This document shows positions 1 to 9,539 of a DNA stretch of 64,000 bases, in pieces (position 1 is the stretch's first letter; each line of letters opens with the position of its first letter). Origin of the DNA: Archegozetes longisetosus (lineage: Eukaryota; Arthropoda; Arachnida; Sarcoptiformes; Trhypochthoniidae); contig JAEMBT020000001.1 in NCBI GenBank assembly GCA_018873245.2, positions 17,266,220 through 17,330,219 on the forward strand, read 5' to 3'. The notes under the pieces are model-generated. The model did not search any database and was not told the DNA's origin. It was given only the letters and a program-made list of their open reading frames with translations. Made by a program: the position numbers and the translations under genes.

Positions 1-114
1 TAAAATGATTAACAATTGAGCTAATTTTATATCAATTTTATGAATAGACAGTATTGTCAACTCAATTATAGCCTTGAAGAAGCTTTAGGCATCTCTCTCA
101 AGTATAGAGTATTC

Positions 115-258
115 AGGTCTAGAATCCCTCTCAGGTCTAGAGCGCTCCGGTCTAGAATCCCTCTCAGGTCTAGAATCCCTCTCAGGTCTAGAGCGCTCCG
201 GTCTAGAATCCCTCTCAGGTCTAGAATCCCTCTCAGGTCTAGAGCGCTCCGGTCCAGA
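115..258. repeat. 51-bp tandem repeat, about 2.8 copies
   Basis: A compound satellite is built from an 18-bp module (AGGTCTAGAATCCCTCTC) used twice and a 15-bp module (AGGTCTAGAGCGCTC plus CGG at the joint) used once, giving a 51-bp period. The copies are almost identical, so the array is young. The period is a multiple of three, so both strands read as long open frames; I regard these as a by-product of the repeat and not as genes. The array is much more GC-rich than its surroundings and ends about 240 bp before the methyltransferase start codon. Confidence 0.9.
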
Positions 259-317
259 AGCACATATCTACTACTTTCTTTATTTGATTTTCTTGTAAGA
301 TCGATACTTTCTGAAAA

Positions 318-340
318 GTTAGGTTAGGTTAGTTTAGGTC
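318..340 (+). repeat. Short interstitial TTAGG telomere-type run
   Basis: Three slightly imperfect TTAGG units follow the tandem array. TTAGG is the usual arthropod telomere repeat. Similar short runs recur in both orientations across the window, so this is an interstitial copy and not a chromosome end. Confidence 0.6.
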
Positions 341-496
341 AGATTAGTGGTTTCGAAGTGATTTTGCTGGGAAAGAATGTCAGCCAATATGTTAGGTTGC
401 GTCACCAAATTCGTAAGCGTTGGCCTTCATTTCATGGAGTTTCCACAGCAGATAAAAACAAGTCTTTCGATAACAACAAAATTAATCTGTGAATAA

Positions 497-1324
497 ATGA
501 AAATGTGTTCGAAATCCTGCTCCAATTGTATTCCATCTGAAGATGAATTACGAGAATCCGTTCGTCAACATTACACAAAAGTAGTGACCAGTAATTCAAC
601 TTCATCGGGTGATTGTTGCGGAGCATCGGGTTCTTGTTTTGCTCCAAACACGGATGAGAAATACGCTCAAAAGTTGGGATACACTCAAAATGATTTAGCA
701 GACATTCCCGAAGGTTCTAATCTTGGTCTGGGATGTGGTAATCCGACGCTATTCGCAAACCTAAAACCAGGAGAAGTAGTCGTAGACCTCGGATCTGGAG
801 CTGGATTTGATGCATTCATTGCTGCTCGGGCTGTTGGTCAAACTGGTCGAGTGATTGGTGTCGATATGACACCTGAAATGGTGGCAAAAGCGCGACAAAA
901 CACTTCGAAAAAAGGATATAAAAACGTTGAGTTTCGTTTAGGAGAAATTGAATACTTGCCAATCGCTGACTCGACAGTCGATGTGATTATCTCTAATTGT
1001 GTAATCAATTTAGTGCCGAATAAAGAACAAGTTTTTCGAGAAGCGTATCGTGTGTTACGTTCGGGAGGACGAATCACTATTTCTGATGTGGTGACAAGCG
1101 TTGAGTTACCACAAAGTGTTAAGAAAGATTTGGCTCTTTTCGCTGGCTGTCTATCAGGTGCAACACTTATTGGTGATATGGATCGATATCTTAATAACTG
1201 TGGGTTTATTGATGTTAAAATTACCCCCAAGGATGAGAGCAGAGAGTTCATTAAGAGTTGGGCACCAGGCATGAAACTCGAGGAATTCGTGGTTTCTGCC
1301 CTTATCGAAGCTAAAAAGCCTTAA
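497..1324 (+). CDS. Bacterial-type arsenite methyltransferase (ArsM/AS3MT family)
   Basis: This is a single uninterrupted 275-residue frame. It encodes a cytosolic SAM-dependent methyltransferase expected to transfer methyl groups from S-adenosylmethionine to trivalent arsenic. The SAM-binding motif DLGSGAG is at residues 97-103, and GVDMTPEM at 121-128 matches the motif II region. The three arsenic-ligand cysteines of the family are present: C80 in GLGCGNP, C168 in SNCVINL and C218 in AGCLSGA. An extra Cys-rich stretch (C40, C41, C47) lies near the N terminus. The length and the motif GLGCGNP fit bacterial ArsM; the animal AS3MT of vertebrates is about 100 residues longer and carries YYGCG at that place. 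The lack of introns and a base composition richer than its flanks suggest horizontal acquisition, which is inference. ATG codons at 497 and 503 are both possible starts. A decayed partial copy lies 10 kb downstream. Confidence 0.93.
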   Translation: MKMCSKSCSNCIPSEDELRESVRQHYTKVVTSNSTSSGDCCGASGSCFAPNTDEKYAQKLGYTQNDLADIPEGSNLGLGCGNPTLFANLKPGEVVVDLGSGAGFDAFIAARAVGQTGRVIGVDMTPEMVAKARQNTSKKGYKNVEFRLGEIEYLPIADSTVDVIISNCVINLVPNKEQVFREAYRVLRSGGRITISDVVTSVELPQSVKKDLALFAGCLSGATLIGDMDRYLNNCGFIDVKITPKDESREFIKSWAPGMKLEEFVVSALIEAKKP

Positions 1325-2405
1325 TTATACTTCTCTTTAGTTCGGACGAATCAATTACAATTTTTTATATAAATATCTTTTTGAGGTGATGAAAACACGT
1401 CGAGTTTCGAAATCTGAGTTTGAGTTTTGAAAACTAAAAGGCTCACAAAAAATTAAAGATAACTAATATTCAACTGACATCTCTTCTTCAGCTCTTATAA
1501 TCACATAAATTAAGACTTAAAATGTTGATAAATATTGTCAACTGTGATTTTATGAAATGATTGGAGTTGTTACTAGTATTTCAATTGAATTTATATTGAA
1601 AGAAATGTTGAATAAAGTACAAAATGTAATGTAATGCGATCATAGATATTTTCGTTATTTAATCATGAAAACAACTATTATACTATCTCAAGACTGATGT
1701 CAATATAAGAAATTTTCCAAATATCTATTAATTCACTCTGATTTTTGGAATTTTCACGTCAATCATAGCATATATGAATATAAGTAAATTTTGAAATAAG
1801 TTTGAATCTTATGGCAGTGTTGGAAACATAAAAGAGATTGAAATGAAAATGTCACAAAGTAGTTTAGAGAGAACTTTCTTATTCACAATTAATTATTCAT
1901 AACTTACAGGAAAGCATTTGTTGAGCTAACTCGACATTCTTACTAAACTTCAATTGACTGTAGCTAAGACTTATTAGGTTTGAAATAGAAATTTTTATTT
2001 AATTAATAATGTATTATTAAGATTTACAACATTCAATGGGTTACGACTTCATAATGTTTGCAAAATTTTTCCAGTTTGCACAATACAATAATTGGAATTT
2101 TAAAACTTTCATTAAGATTTTTAATCTACGTGTGTGTGCGTGATGCTAAAACTCACAATAAGTCTCAGACTTAAAATTGACCTTAATCACTATTATTTCC
2201 TAATTGAACAGTTTTGTTCATCAATATATTGGTCGTAATATACTAACGCGATTTTGATTCGTATCAGCTTAATAGTGAAAATGCATCAAAGTCATTAATG
2301 TCTCAGCTCCTCAAGATGAAGAAAAAATTATTGTGAATTTGCTTATAGTGCAATCTTACTATCTTTGATTCAAAAATAGAACAAAGATTTTGGACATTTC
2401 ATTTT
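1325..2405. other. Non-coding flank; first ~670 bases duplicated elsewhere
   Basis: There is no gene here. The part up to about 2000 is homologous to 11783-12460, so the duplication took the 3' untranslated region and downstream DNA together with the end of the methyltransferase. The remainder is plain AT-rich sequence. Confidence 0.7.
1611..1616 (+). terminator. Likely polyadenylation signal of the methyltransferase
   Basis: AATAAA lies 287 bases after the stop codon. The same hexamer with the same neighbours is kept in the duplicated 3' flank (12079-12084). Its presence indicates eukaryotic expression of a bacterial-type gene and argues against bacterial contamination. Confidence 0.55.
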
Positions 2406-2406
2406 G

Positions 2407-2896
2407 TAGTGCTCCTCACGAGTCGAGTCTATTTGAGCGATTTGTCAAATCGATTCAGACTTTCGAGTTCAAAGCTCTAGAAGATTTGATCCGAACGCAG
2501 TCGAGTCTGGGTATGACTCAATTAGTTTTGAGCGATTTGATTTTTTAAGCTGTAAAAATGTTGCATGATTTCAGCATTCCAGAACTTTTTAGAGCATTCT
2601 AGAAGCTTATGAAATATTTTGGAATATTTCAAAGCATTCTGCGATCTTGCAACATATTCAGGAACTATCTAGAAAGCATGCATTTTAGTATAAAAGGGTT
2701 CACTCTACACATCCGTTCGATATTTGAATTGAAAAATTATGTAATCTATTAATATTAGTTGATTCGAGTCTCCGAGTAGGCTCGACGCGAGTTCAAACCA
2801 AATTAATCCGCGGTTAGAACAGATTTGACATGATTTTTACGAGTGGAATTCAGCTCTGTTCCGATTCGACTCGAACTCGATTTGTACGGAGCACTA
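2407..2896. mobile_element. Candidate non-autonomous hAT-like element
   Basis: The ends form a 9-10 bp inverted repeat (TAGTGCTCC at left, its complement at right). The interior is richer in GC than its flanks and full of GAGTCGAGT-like direct and inverted motifs. The start TAGTG is of hAT style. I could not find an 8-bp target duplication next to the ends, so the family and the exact borders are uncertain. No transposase is encoded. Confidence 0.4.
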
Positions 2897-3059
2897 CTCG
2901 TAGGTAACCTTATATGAAAATTTTCATCAGCTGCCTTCCGCTGGTCAACTGGAAAGTGAGGAAGTATTGTGATACTCTCTGACAACTGTTGATAAAATGG
3001 GCATCGATAAAGGCAACGTGACCTATCCCCTATACCAATTAGAAACTCGAAGCCTCCTA

Positions 3060-3243
3060 AGATACTTCAATGAATTTGAAATAGCCGTCGGTTTCCTCCC
3101 GCAGCTCACCTAATATCTAAATAGTTGTTGTTTATCTCATGCAGATTATCTGAAATAAAAGTGACCATTGGTTACTTCCATTAAGTCGTCTGAGTTGGAA
3201 ATGAGTATCGGCTTCTTTCGTTGGCTAATTTGATTGGAAATGG
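3060..3243. repeat. Degenerate 40-bp tandem repeat
   Basis: Four to five diverged copies of a unit of about 40 bp can be aligned, each beginning near TGAATTTGAAATAG or TGAGTTGGAAATGAG and running through a TCGGTTTCCTC-like core. Weaker copies may reach back to about 2940. The divergence indicates an old array. Confidence 0.55.
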
Positions 3244-3352
3244 TCCGAACATACTTTGTATTCAGTTCGAAAGCGTGGAAGAATTGTGCGTGAAAAATTT
3301 CGGCACTCCACGAATGGTGTTTAGGTCCAACAGTCGGTTAGGTTAATTGTTG

Positions 3353-3464
3353 AGTAGGTCAAATGTTTGGTATATCAAATGTTCAGTAAATCAAATGATC
3401 TATTAGTCAAATGATCAGTAGGTAAATTTGCTAGTAGGTCAAGTAGTCGGTGGGTAAAACAATC
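3353..3464. repeat. Degenerate 16-bp tandem repeat
   Basis: About seven copies of a unit near AGTAGGTCAAATGTTC follow each other with substitutions. No open frame is associated. Confidence 0.7.
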
Positions 3465-3611
3465 TACTTCCATAAAAATTATATTAATCATATAAGCTAT
3501 CATATTCAGACGAACTAGAATTCGAACTCATACAAATGAAAACTCCGAAACAAATTCAAAGGAGATATCAATCACAAATTCTAATGAAAATTCAAAACCA
3601 TCAACAAATTC

Positions 3612-4013
3612 GGTAGACCTGTGGTTTAAGGGGCCCTAAAAAACATCAAACCATATATATAATCTGAACCTACTCGAAGGGAAAGTAATACTAGGGGGGT
3701 CGCGGGTCCGCAGTGGCCACCCAAGCCTGACCCCTTGAAAATGGATAAACCAGGCTTGCTTGGGTTAGGACTCTAGAAATCCAGGTTTATTCATTACGAA
3801 GTACTAAACCAAGTAAAGATGGGTATATCGAGAACTACTTGCGATAATTGATCAAGTTATCATGCGAGGTATCAAAACGTTCAGCTCCACATACTAGAAA
3901 ATTTTCGGACCACTGCGAACCCGCGACCCCCCTGGTATTATTTCCCCCTTCGAGTAGGTTCAGAATATATATGGTTTGATGTTTCGTTGGGCCCCTTAAA
4001 CTACAATCCTACC
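3612..4013. mobile_element. MITE with ~107-bp terminal inverted repeats
   Basis: The left arm (3612-3718) and right arm (3907-4013) are long, well-matched inverted copies sharing GTTTAAGGGGCC, CATCAAACCATATAT, CCTACTCGAAGG and GGTCGCGGG blocks. The 188-bp centre encodes nothing. The eight bases on either side (ACAAATTC and ATAAGTTC) match at six positions and could be a worn 8-bp target duplication, which would suggest hAT; this is weak. The element could fold into a very long hairpin. Confidence 0.8.
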
Positions 4014-4060
4014 ATAAGTTCTAGAAAAAACACTTCGTCAAAAGAAAAAACAATAGAAAA

Positions 4061-4572
4061 TTCGGTAGGCTTTCGGAATAGGAGGCAGTGGTAATGCTCT
4101 AACTGAAAAATCTTATAACAGGGATTTTTCCAAGTCTACTGTAGGATCTTTGTTGCAAATAAGTTTGAAAACTTATGCAAATAATTAGGGAAATATAAGT
4201 GAATTTTATAAAAATAAGTGCAGTTATTAAGTCAGATTAAATTTGAACAGAGTTTTATAGAGGCAGATGAAGAATATTCAAAGTTTTTAATACATTTTAT
4301 GAGAGAAGTGTTAACGAGTAATAAAGCAGATTTATAGTTTAATTTTTTACATTAAAATCAGTGTTTTTATTTGAAAATAAAAATTTTTATCTATATATTT
4401 TGACTTAACTGTATATAATTAAGAGGAAATTTGAGAAATAATAATAAAAGTATCAAAAGATAATTACGATGCTTATGTTTTAAGATTATGCAGATTGCGA
4501 AACCGGTTTCAGGGTAAAAGTAGTAAACAACGAATTTTCTCTGACTGCCTCCTATTCCGAAACGTTACCGAA
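4061..4572. mobile_element. Non-autonomous DNA element with 29-bp terminal inverted repeats
   Basis: The arms at 4061-4089 and 4544-4572 agree at 27 of 29 positions (core TTTCGGAATAGGAGGCAGT). The AT-rich interior of about 450 bp has no open frame. I see no clear target-site duplication, so I do not assign a superfamily. It sits 47 bp from the neighbouring MITE, and both have AAATTCGGTAG at their left edge. Confidence 0.7.
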
Positions 4573-5713
4573 AATTCACATCAAGTTGTGATTACTAAAG
4601 AGCTTATGTATAGACTAACAAAAATAGTCGAGGTCCCGCCGTTTTGAGCAGTTAAAATCTCATCTTACACAACCTGGATTTCAATTATGAAAATAAATTT
4701 CAAGCTTAAAATTGCATTTACTACAACCGCGTTGAGGCACAGAAGGAATGTGAAAGTGTAAAATGAATAGCACACAGTTGATGCTGAATTTGTAAAATCT
4801 TTGATGGATTTTTATAATTTTCCATGAATTATTATCAGAAGCCATACTGATGCAGTTTTTAGCCAAATAACTGGCTCAATAACAGCATAAGTCGCTTTAG
4901 ATTCGGTGTTTATGGTAAAACACATAGATGTGGATGAAATTGATAAAAATAATTAGTTGGAGTGAAATCTAAATTTTTCAATCGTAAAATGGCTTTTATA
5001 AGTTTCCCAAATATCCTTAATTTGTATTACTTTTCAAACCCAATAAATGTTATCTTTCAGTTTTTCTCCGCAATTTATATATTAACAAAATATTTTAATG
5101 TTTAGTGTTCGTTAACCCTTCGTTACATCACAAGGGTAAAATGTTTTCTAGTTTAACTTTAAAAATCTCGCTAAAATCGACAGAATGTTGTCACATCTTA
5201 GGGATTTAGCTATTCCTTAGTCATATATCTGACTGTAAATGACAAAAATCCTGATTGATTTGGACTTATAACTTTATTTAAAAAAATTTCTGGCAACATG
5301 TCTATGAGGACAGAAATTTTCAATAACTTCGCAGTGATTCGTGTTTACTATATGCATCACAGCACTGTAATATCGCTACTGCAATTTGAAACACTTTTAA
5401 CGCTGTATCAGATATCTGGAAATTGATTAATTAGTATATTTAAACTTCGAAAACAAGGACTAACCTTGATTCTCAAAGTATTCGGGCTAATCTATAATAG
5501 ATATAAAGCGTGGAAAACATGGGGTTATTACCCTACCCCACCTTTAATTTTAGGTTTTCGGAAGTTAAGTTGTGACAGAAGGTTAATAACGAAGATAAAA
5601 TATTTAAAATCTCAGTGTCTGAGTTGTAAGAAGTGACCGAATATTTAATCGAAACAGATTGATATTGTAAATTACCCAATGAAATATTAAAGTTGATCGA
5701 AAAGGGATTGATA
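4573..5713. other. No gene recognised
   Basis: This is AT-rich sequence between mobile elements. The longest frames (4681-4866 and 5533-5748, both on the minus strand) have no recognisable motif and a composition like the surrounding DNA. Confidence 0.6.
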
Positions 5714-5715
5714 TA

Positions 5716-6633
5716 AGCCTTGGCTAGAGAAATCTGCACAAAAATCATTTTAATAGTTATTAATCAAAATTTCACCGAAATTGAACAGAAATTTATTAAA
5801 TGAAAATACATTATATGAAGTTTGATTTGATATCAATTGATGACAGATAATACTCCTAGGTCCGCTGCTTTGCGGACCTTAGTCTTAACACCTCTCATAA
5901 TGTTTTGGCACAGATTTTCAGATCTTTTAGGTATTATTGTTTTGATTCTTCGAATTAGTTTAGGGATTTACATCTGTTGTCCACCCATTTTCATAAATTT
6001 GTTTACCCAAATTTGCCCAAAATATTTCAATTGGGTGGAGTTGGGGGACATTTGGAGGACTTATCTCTTTTGGGACAACTTTGATCCCAACTCTTTGGTA
6101 AACTTCTTGAGTGGTTTTGGCGTAATGAGAAGTAGCCAAATCGGTCCAGAAAACATATTTATCGTCTCAATGGTACTTATCGATAAAATCTTTCAGAAGT
6201 GGTAAACATTCCCGAATATAGACTTCTGCAGTGATCGCATTACCGCGAACTCAATTATTTTGTCTTTAGTTTTTCGGTTAATTTCTCGGTTTTTTCTCGG
6301 ACCTGGAGTCCGATAGGCACTCTGACCACTTATGAATCTTTGGATAATTGAATATACTGTACGGCGAGGGATGCCTTCCAGTTCATAATGTCTTACGATA
6401 TCGCAAGTTTTCATATTCGGGTTTCTTTCAATAAAAGCGCCAATCCTTTTCCTAGCCTCAAGCTCTTTAGAGAAGGACATCTTTGTTATCATAAATTATT
6501 ATAAACTTATAATTGCAATTTTTTGTTATCTAATAACTATTCTTTCAAAGTAAAAACAAAATTTAATCGAATCAACTATATTTGGTTAAGAAATTGCGTC
6601 TTAAATTTTGTGCAGATTTCTCTAGCCAAGGCT
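5716..6633 (-). mobile_element. Internally deleted Tc1/mariner-superfamily transposon
   Basis: The ends are perfect 28-bp inverted repeats beginning AGCCTTGGCTAGAGAAATCT, and each end is flanked by TA (5714-5715 and 6634-6635), the hallmark target duplication of the superfamily. The element is 918 bp and holds transposase remnants on the minus strand. A full copy of this type is usually about 1.2-1.4 kb, so roughly a third has been lost from the middle of the coding region. The identical ends suggest fairly recent mobilisation by a transposase acting in trans. Confidence 0.92.
5833..6492 (-). pseudogene. Transposase remnant: N-terminal HTH and C-terminal catalytic end
   Basis: The first part (6193-6492, about 99 codons; ATG at 6492, or an internal one at 6480 giving MSFSKELEAR) encodes a paired-like helix-turn-helix with ARKRIGAFIERNP, TCDIVRHYELEGIPRRTVYSI and a basic PRKNREINRKTKDKI linker. 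The second part (about 6190 down to the stop at 5833-5835) keeps the end of a DDE/D domain: DLATSHYAKTTQEV, a PPNVPQL block followed by PIEIFWANL, then a Lys/Arg-rich tail. The stretch with the first catalytic Asp is missing and the two parts are not in one uninterrupted frame, so no active enzyme is made. Open frames on the opposite strand here are shadows. Confidence 0.85.
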
Positions 6634-6745
6634 TAAGTCGTTATATAGACAATTATATTCTAAAGTAGTCATTAAAAAAGTTTAAATTGAAATTTTAACT
6701 GGGTTATTGAAATTCTTCTCAATATTGTTTAAAGAAGATAAGAAT

Positions 6746-9436
6746 TTAACCTTTTTTGAGTTTTTTAAGATATACTACTACATTCCGACGAGTTTGCGAT
6801 GCAGCATAATTTAAAGGAGTCTTTCCATATTTGTTTTGAGCATTGGAATCAGCGCCATTTTCTACAAGATATTTCACTACATCCAGATGGCCATTCCAAG
6901 CAGCTTCGTGTAAAGGAGTATCTTTGTCATTATCAGTAGCGTTTAAATCAGCCCCTTTTTCTACAAGATATTTCACTATATCCAGACTACCATTGAAAGC
7001 AGCTGAGTGTAAAGGAGTATCTCCATCATTATTAACAGCTTTATAATCAGCCCCTTTTTCTACGAGATATTTCACTATACCCAAATAACCATTCCAAGCA
7101 GCTGAGTTTAAAGGAGTATTGCCATCTTTGTCAGCAGTCTTAAAATCAGCCCCTTTTTCTATGAGATATTTAACTATAATTAAATGACTATTCAAAGCAG
7201 CTTCGTGTATAGGAGTATCTCCATCATTGTCAACAACTCTAAAATCAGCTCCTTTTTCCACAAGATATTCCACTGAGTCCATATGACCACTCCGAGCTGC
7301 CAAGTGTAAAGGACAGCTACCATTGTTGTTAGTAGCGTTTAAATCAGCTCCTTTTTCCACGAGATATTTCACTATATCCAGATGACCATTCCAAGCAGCT
7401 GAGTGTAAAGGAGTATCTCCATCATTGTCAGCAACTCTAAAATCAGAGCCTTTTTCTACGAGATATTTCGCTAGATCCAGATTACCATTCAAAGCAGCTA
7501 AGTGTAAAGGAGTATCTCCATCTTTATCAGCAGCCTTAAAATCAGCCTCTTTTTCTACAAGATATTTCACTATATCCAGATGACCATTCCAAGCAGCTGA
7601 GTGTAAAGGAGTATCTCCACCATTGTCAGCAACTCTAAAATCAGAGCCTTTTTCAATAAGGTATTTCACTAGATCTAGACTACCATTAAAAGCAGCTGAG
7701 TGTAAAGGAGTATCTCCATCATTATTAACAGCTTTATAATCAGCTCCTTTTTCTACGAGATATTGCACTATATCCAGATGACCATTCCAAGCAGCTAAAT
7801 TCAAAGGAGTATTGCCATCTTTGTCAGCAGTCCTAATATCAATCCCTTTTTCTATGAGATATTTCACTATATCTAGATGACTATTCAAAGCAGCTTCGTG
7901 CAAAGGAGTATCTCCATCATTATCAGCAACCTTAAAATCAGAACCTTTTTCTATAAGATATTTTACTGAATCCAGATGACCGCTCCGGGCAGCCAAGTGT
8001 AAAGGAGAACTGCCATTATTGTTAGTAGCCTTAAAATCAGAGCCTTTTTCTACAAGATACTTCACTAGATCCAGATGACCATTCCAAGCAGCCATGTGTA
8101 AAGGAGTATCTCCGTCATTATCAGCAACCTTAAAATCAGAACCTTTTTCTACAAGATATTTCAATAGCTCTAAATGACCATTCAAAGCAGCTAAGTGTAA
8201 AGGAGTATCTCCATCGTTATCAGCGACCTGAAAATCAGCGTCTTTTTCAACAAGATACTTCACTAGATCCAGATGACCATTATAAGCAGCTTCGTGTAAA
8301 GGAGTTTCTCCATCATTGTCAGCAGTTTTAAAATCAGAGCCTTTTTCTATAAGATATTTTACTGAATCCAGATGACCGCTCCGGGCAGCCAAGTGTAAAG
8401 GAGAACTGCCATTATTGTTAGTAGCCTTAAAATCAGAGCCTTTTTCTACAAGATACTTCACTAGATCCAGATGACTATTAAAAGCAGCTGAGTGTAAAGG
8501 AGTATCGCCATCATTATCAGCAGCCTTAAAATCAGCCCCTTTTTCTATAAGATATTTCACTAAATCTAGATGACCATTCCAAGCAGCCATGTGTAAAGGA
8601 GTATCTCCGTCATTATCAGCAACCTTAAAATCAGAACCTTTTTCTACAAGATATTTCAATAGCTCTAAATGACCATTCAAAGCAGCTAAGTGTAAAGGAG
8701 TATCTCCATCGTTATCAGCGACCTGAAAATCAGCGTCTTTTTCAACAAGATACTTCACTAGATCCAGATGACCATTAAAAGCAGCTTCGTGTAAAGGAGT
8801 TTCTCCATCATTGTCAGCAGTTTTAAAATCAGAGCCTTTTTCTACAAGATATTTTACTGAATCAAGATGACCGCTCCGGGCAGCCAAGTGTAAAGGAGAA
8901 CTGCCATTATTGTTAGTAGCCTTCAAATCAGAGCCTTTTTCTACAAGATATTTCACTAGCTCTAAATGACCATTCAAAGCAGCTTTATGTAAAGGAGTAT
9001 CTCCACCATTGTCAGCAGCCTTAAAATCAGAGCCTTTTTCTATAAGATATTTCAATACATCTTTAGTACCTTTATTTGCAGCACAGTGTAAAGGAGTCTG
9101 TAGGCTACTTTCATTGTTCTGTTGTGTGCATTCTACAATATATTCTACAAGATTTTTAATTCTTTGTCCAAGTTGTGAGTTATCTTTCGTTAAGTTTTCA
9201 AATTTTTGTTCAAGAAGTTGTAAAACTTGATTACTTAACTTGCCAATTTCTTTCGCAATAGTTACATTTAATATTTCAAATTTTAAATTCAATTTATTAT
9301 CGAACTTTTCTCTCATTTCATTGAGAGAGGCTTTTACATAATCTGAACTTATTTCTTCAGAGCCCAAACGAATATTGTCTGCGTTGATATAAGTTTGACA
9401 CACAATAAGCAGAGTAATGATAAATAATTTCGACAT
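6746..9436 (-). CDS. Secreted protein with ~24 ankyrin repeats
   Basis: A single exon encodes 896 residues. Residues 1-19 form a typical signal peptide (MSKLFIITLLIVCQTYINA). Residues about 33-100 are rich in heptad-like Leu/Ile and charged residues and probably form a coiled coil. From residue 114 to the C terminus there are 23 full 33-residue ankyrin repeats (consensus DTPLHxAAxNGHLDxVKYLVEKGxDFKxADNDG) and one partial repeat. The repeats have a higher-order layout: repeats 3-6 recur almost unchanged as 8-11, a 495-bp step, and repeats 12-15 resemble 19-22. Ankyrin tracts bind proteins, but the partner cannot be read from the sequence. Latrotoxins and many mite ankyrin proteins share this fold; I see no other latrotoxin domain, and the N-terminal part is short. 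The frame is intact despite strong internal repetition, which implies selection. No intron is seen. A bacterial or symbiont origin of the ancestor is possible but unsupported. Confidence 0.9.
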   Translation of the reverse strand: MSKLFIITLLIVCQTYINADNIRLGSEEISSDYVKASLNEMREKFDNKLNLKFEILNVTIAKEIGKLSNQVLQLLEQKFENLTKDNSQLGQRIKNLVEYIVECTQQNNESSLQTPLHCAANKGTKDVLKYLIEKGSDFKAADNGGDTPLHKAALNGHLELVKYLVEKGSDLKATNNNGSSPLHLAARSGHLDSVKYLVEKGSDFKTADNDGETPLHEAAFNGHLDLVKYLVEKDADFQVADNDGDTPLHLAALNGHLELLKYLVEKGSDFKVADNDGDTPLHMAAWNGHLDLVKYLIEKGADFKAADNDGDTPLHSAAFNSHLDLVKYLVEKGSDFKATNNNGSSPLHLAARSGHLDSVKYLIEKGSDFKTADNDGETPLHEAAYNGHLDLVKYLVEKDADFQVADNDGDTPLHLAALNGHLELLKYLVEKGSDFKVADNDGDTPLHMAAWNGHLDLVKYLVEKGSDFKATNNNGSSPLHLAARSGHLDSVKYLIEKGSDFKVADNDGDTPLHEAALNSHLDIVKYLIEKGIDIRTADKDGNTPLNLAAWNGHLDIVQYLVEKGADYKAVNNDGDTPLHSAAFNGSLDLVKYLIEKGSDFRVADNGGDTPLHSAAWNGHLDIVKYLVEKEADFKAADKDGDTPLHLAALNGNLDLAKYLVEKGSDFRVADNDGDTPLHSAAWNGHLDIVKYLVEKGADLNATNNNGSCPLHLAARSGHMDSVEYLVEKGADFRVVDNDGDTPIHEAALNSHLIIVKYLIEKGADFKTADKDGNTPLNSAAWNGYLGIVKYLVEKGADYKAVNNDGDTPLHSAAFNGSLDIVKYLVEKGADLNATDNDKDTPLHEAAWNGHLDVVKYLVENGADSNAQNKYGKTPLNYAASQTRRNVVVYLKKLKKG
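8088..9077 (-). repeat. Higher-order 495-bp duplication inside the ankyrin array
   Basis: Blocks of five ankyrin repeats lie next to each other and are nearly identical at nucleotide level (for example the segment starting near 8088 and that starting near 8583). The match includes silent positions, which indicates recent unequal crossing-over or gene conversion. Confidence 0.8.
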
Positions 9437-9539
9437 CTTCTAAGATAAATTAAAAATTAATTAATAAAGATTTAATATTTATTCCAATTAAATATTGCTG
9501 TTATTACTTAATAAATATTTAAATTATAAAAATTGTATA

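Noticed and set aside
40-327. 95-codon RSRIPLRSRAL-repeat frame
   Set aside because: It is produced by a tandem repeat whose period is divisible by three; the opposite strand is open as well.
838-1272. 144-codon minus-strand frame
   Set aside because: It is the antisense shadow of the methyltransferase; the plus frame has all family motifs.
5837-6205. 122-codon plus-strand frame
   Set aside because: It is the antisense shadow of the transposase C-terminal part on the minus strand.
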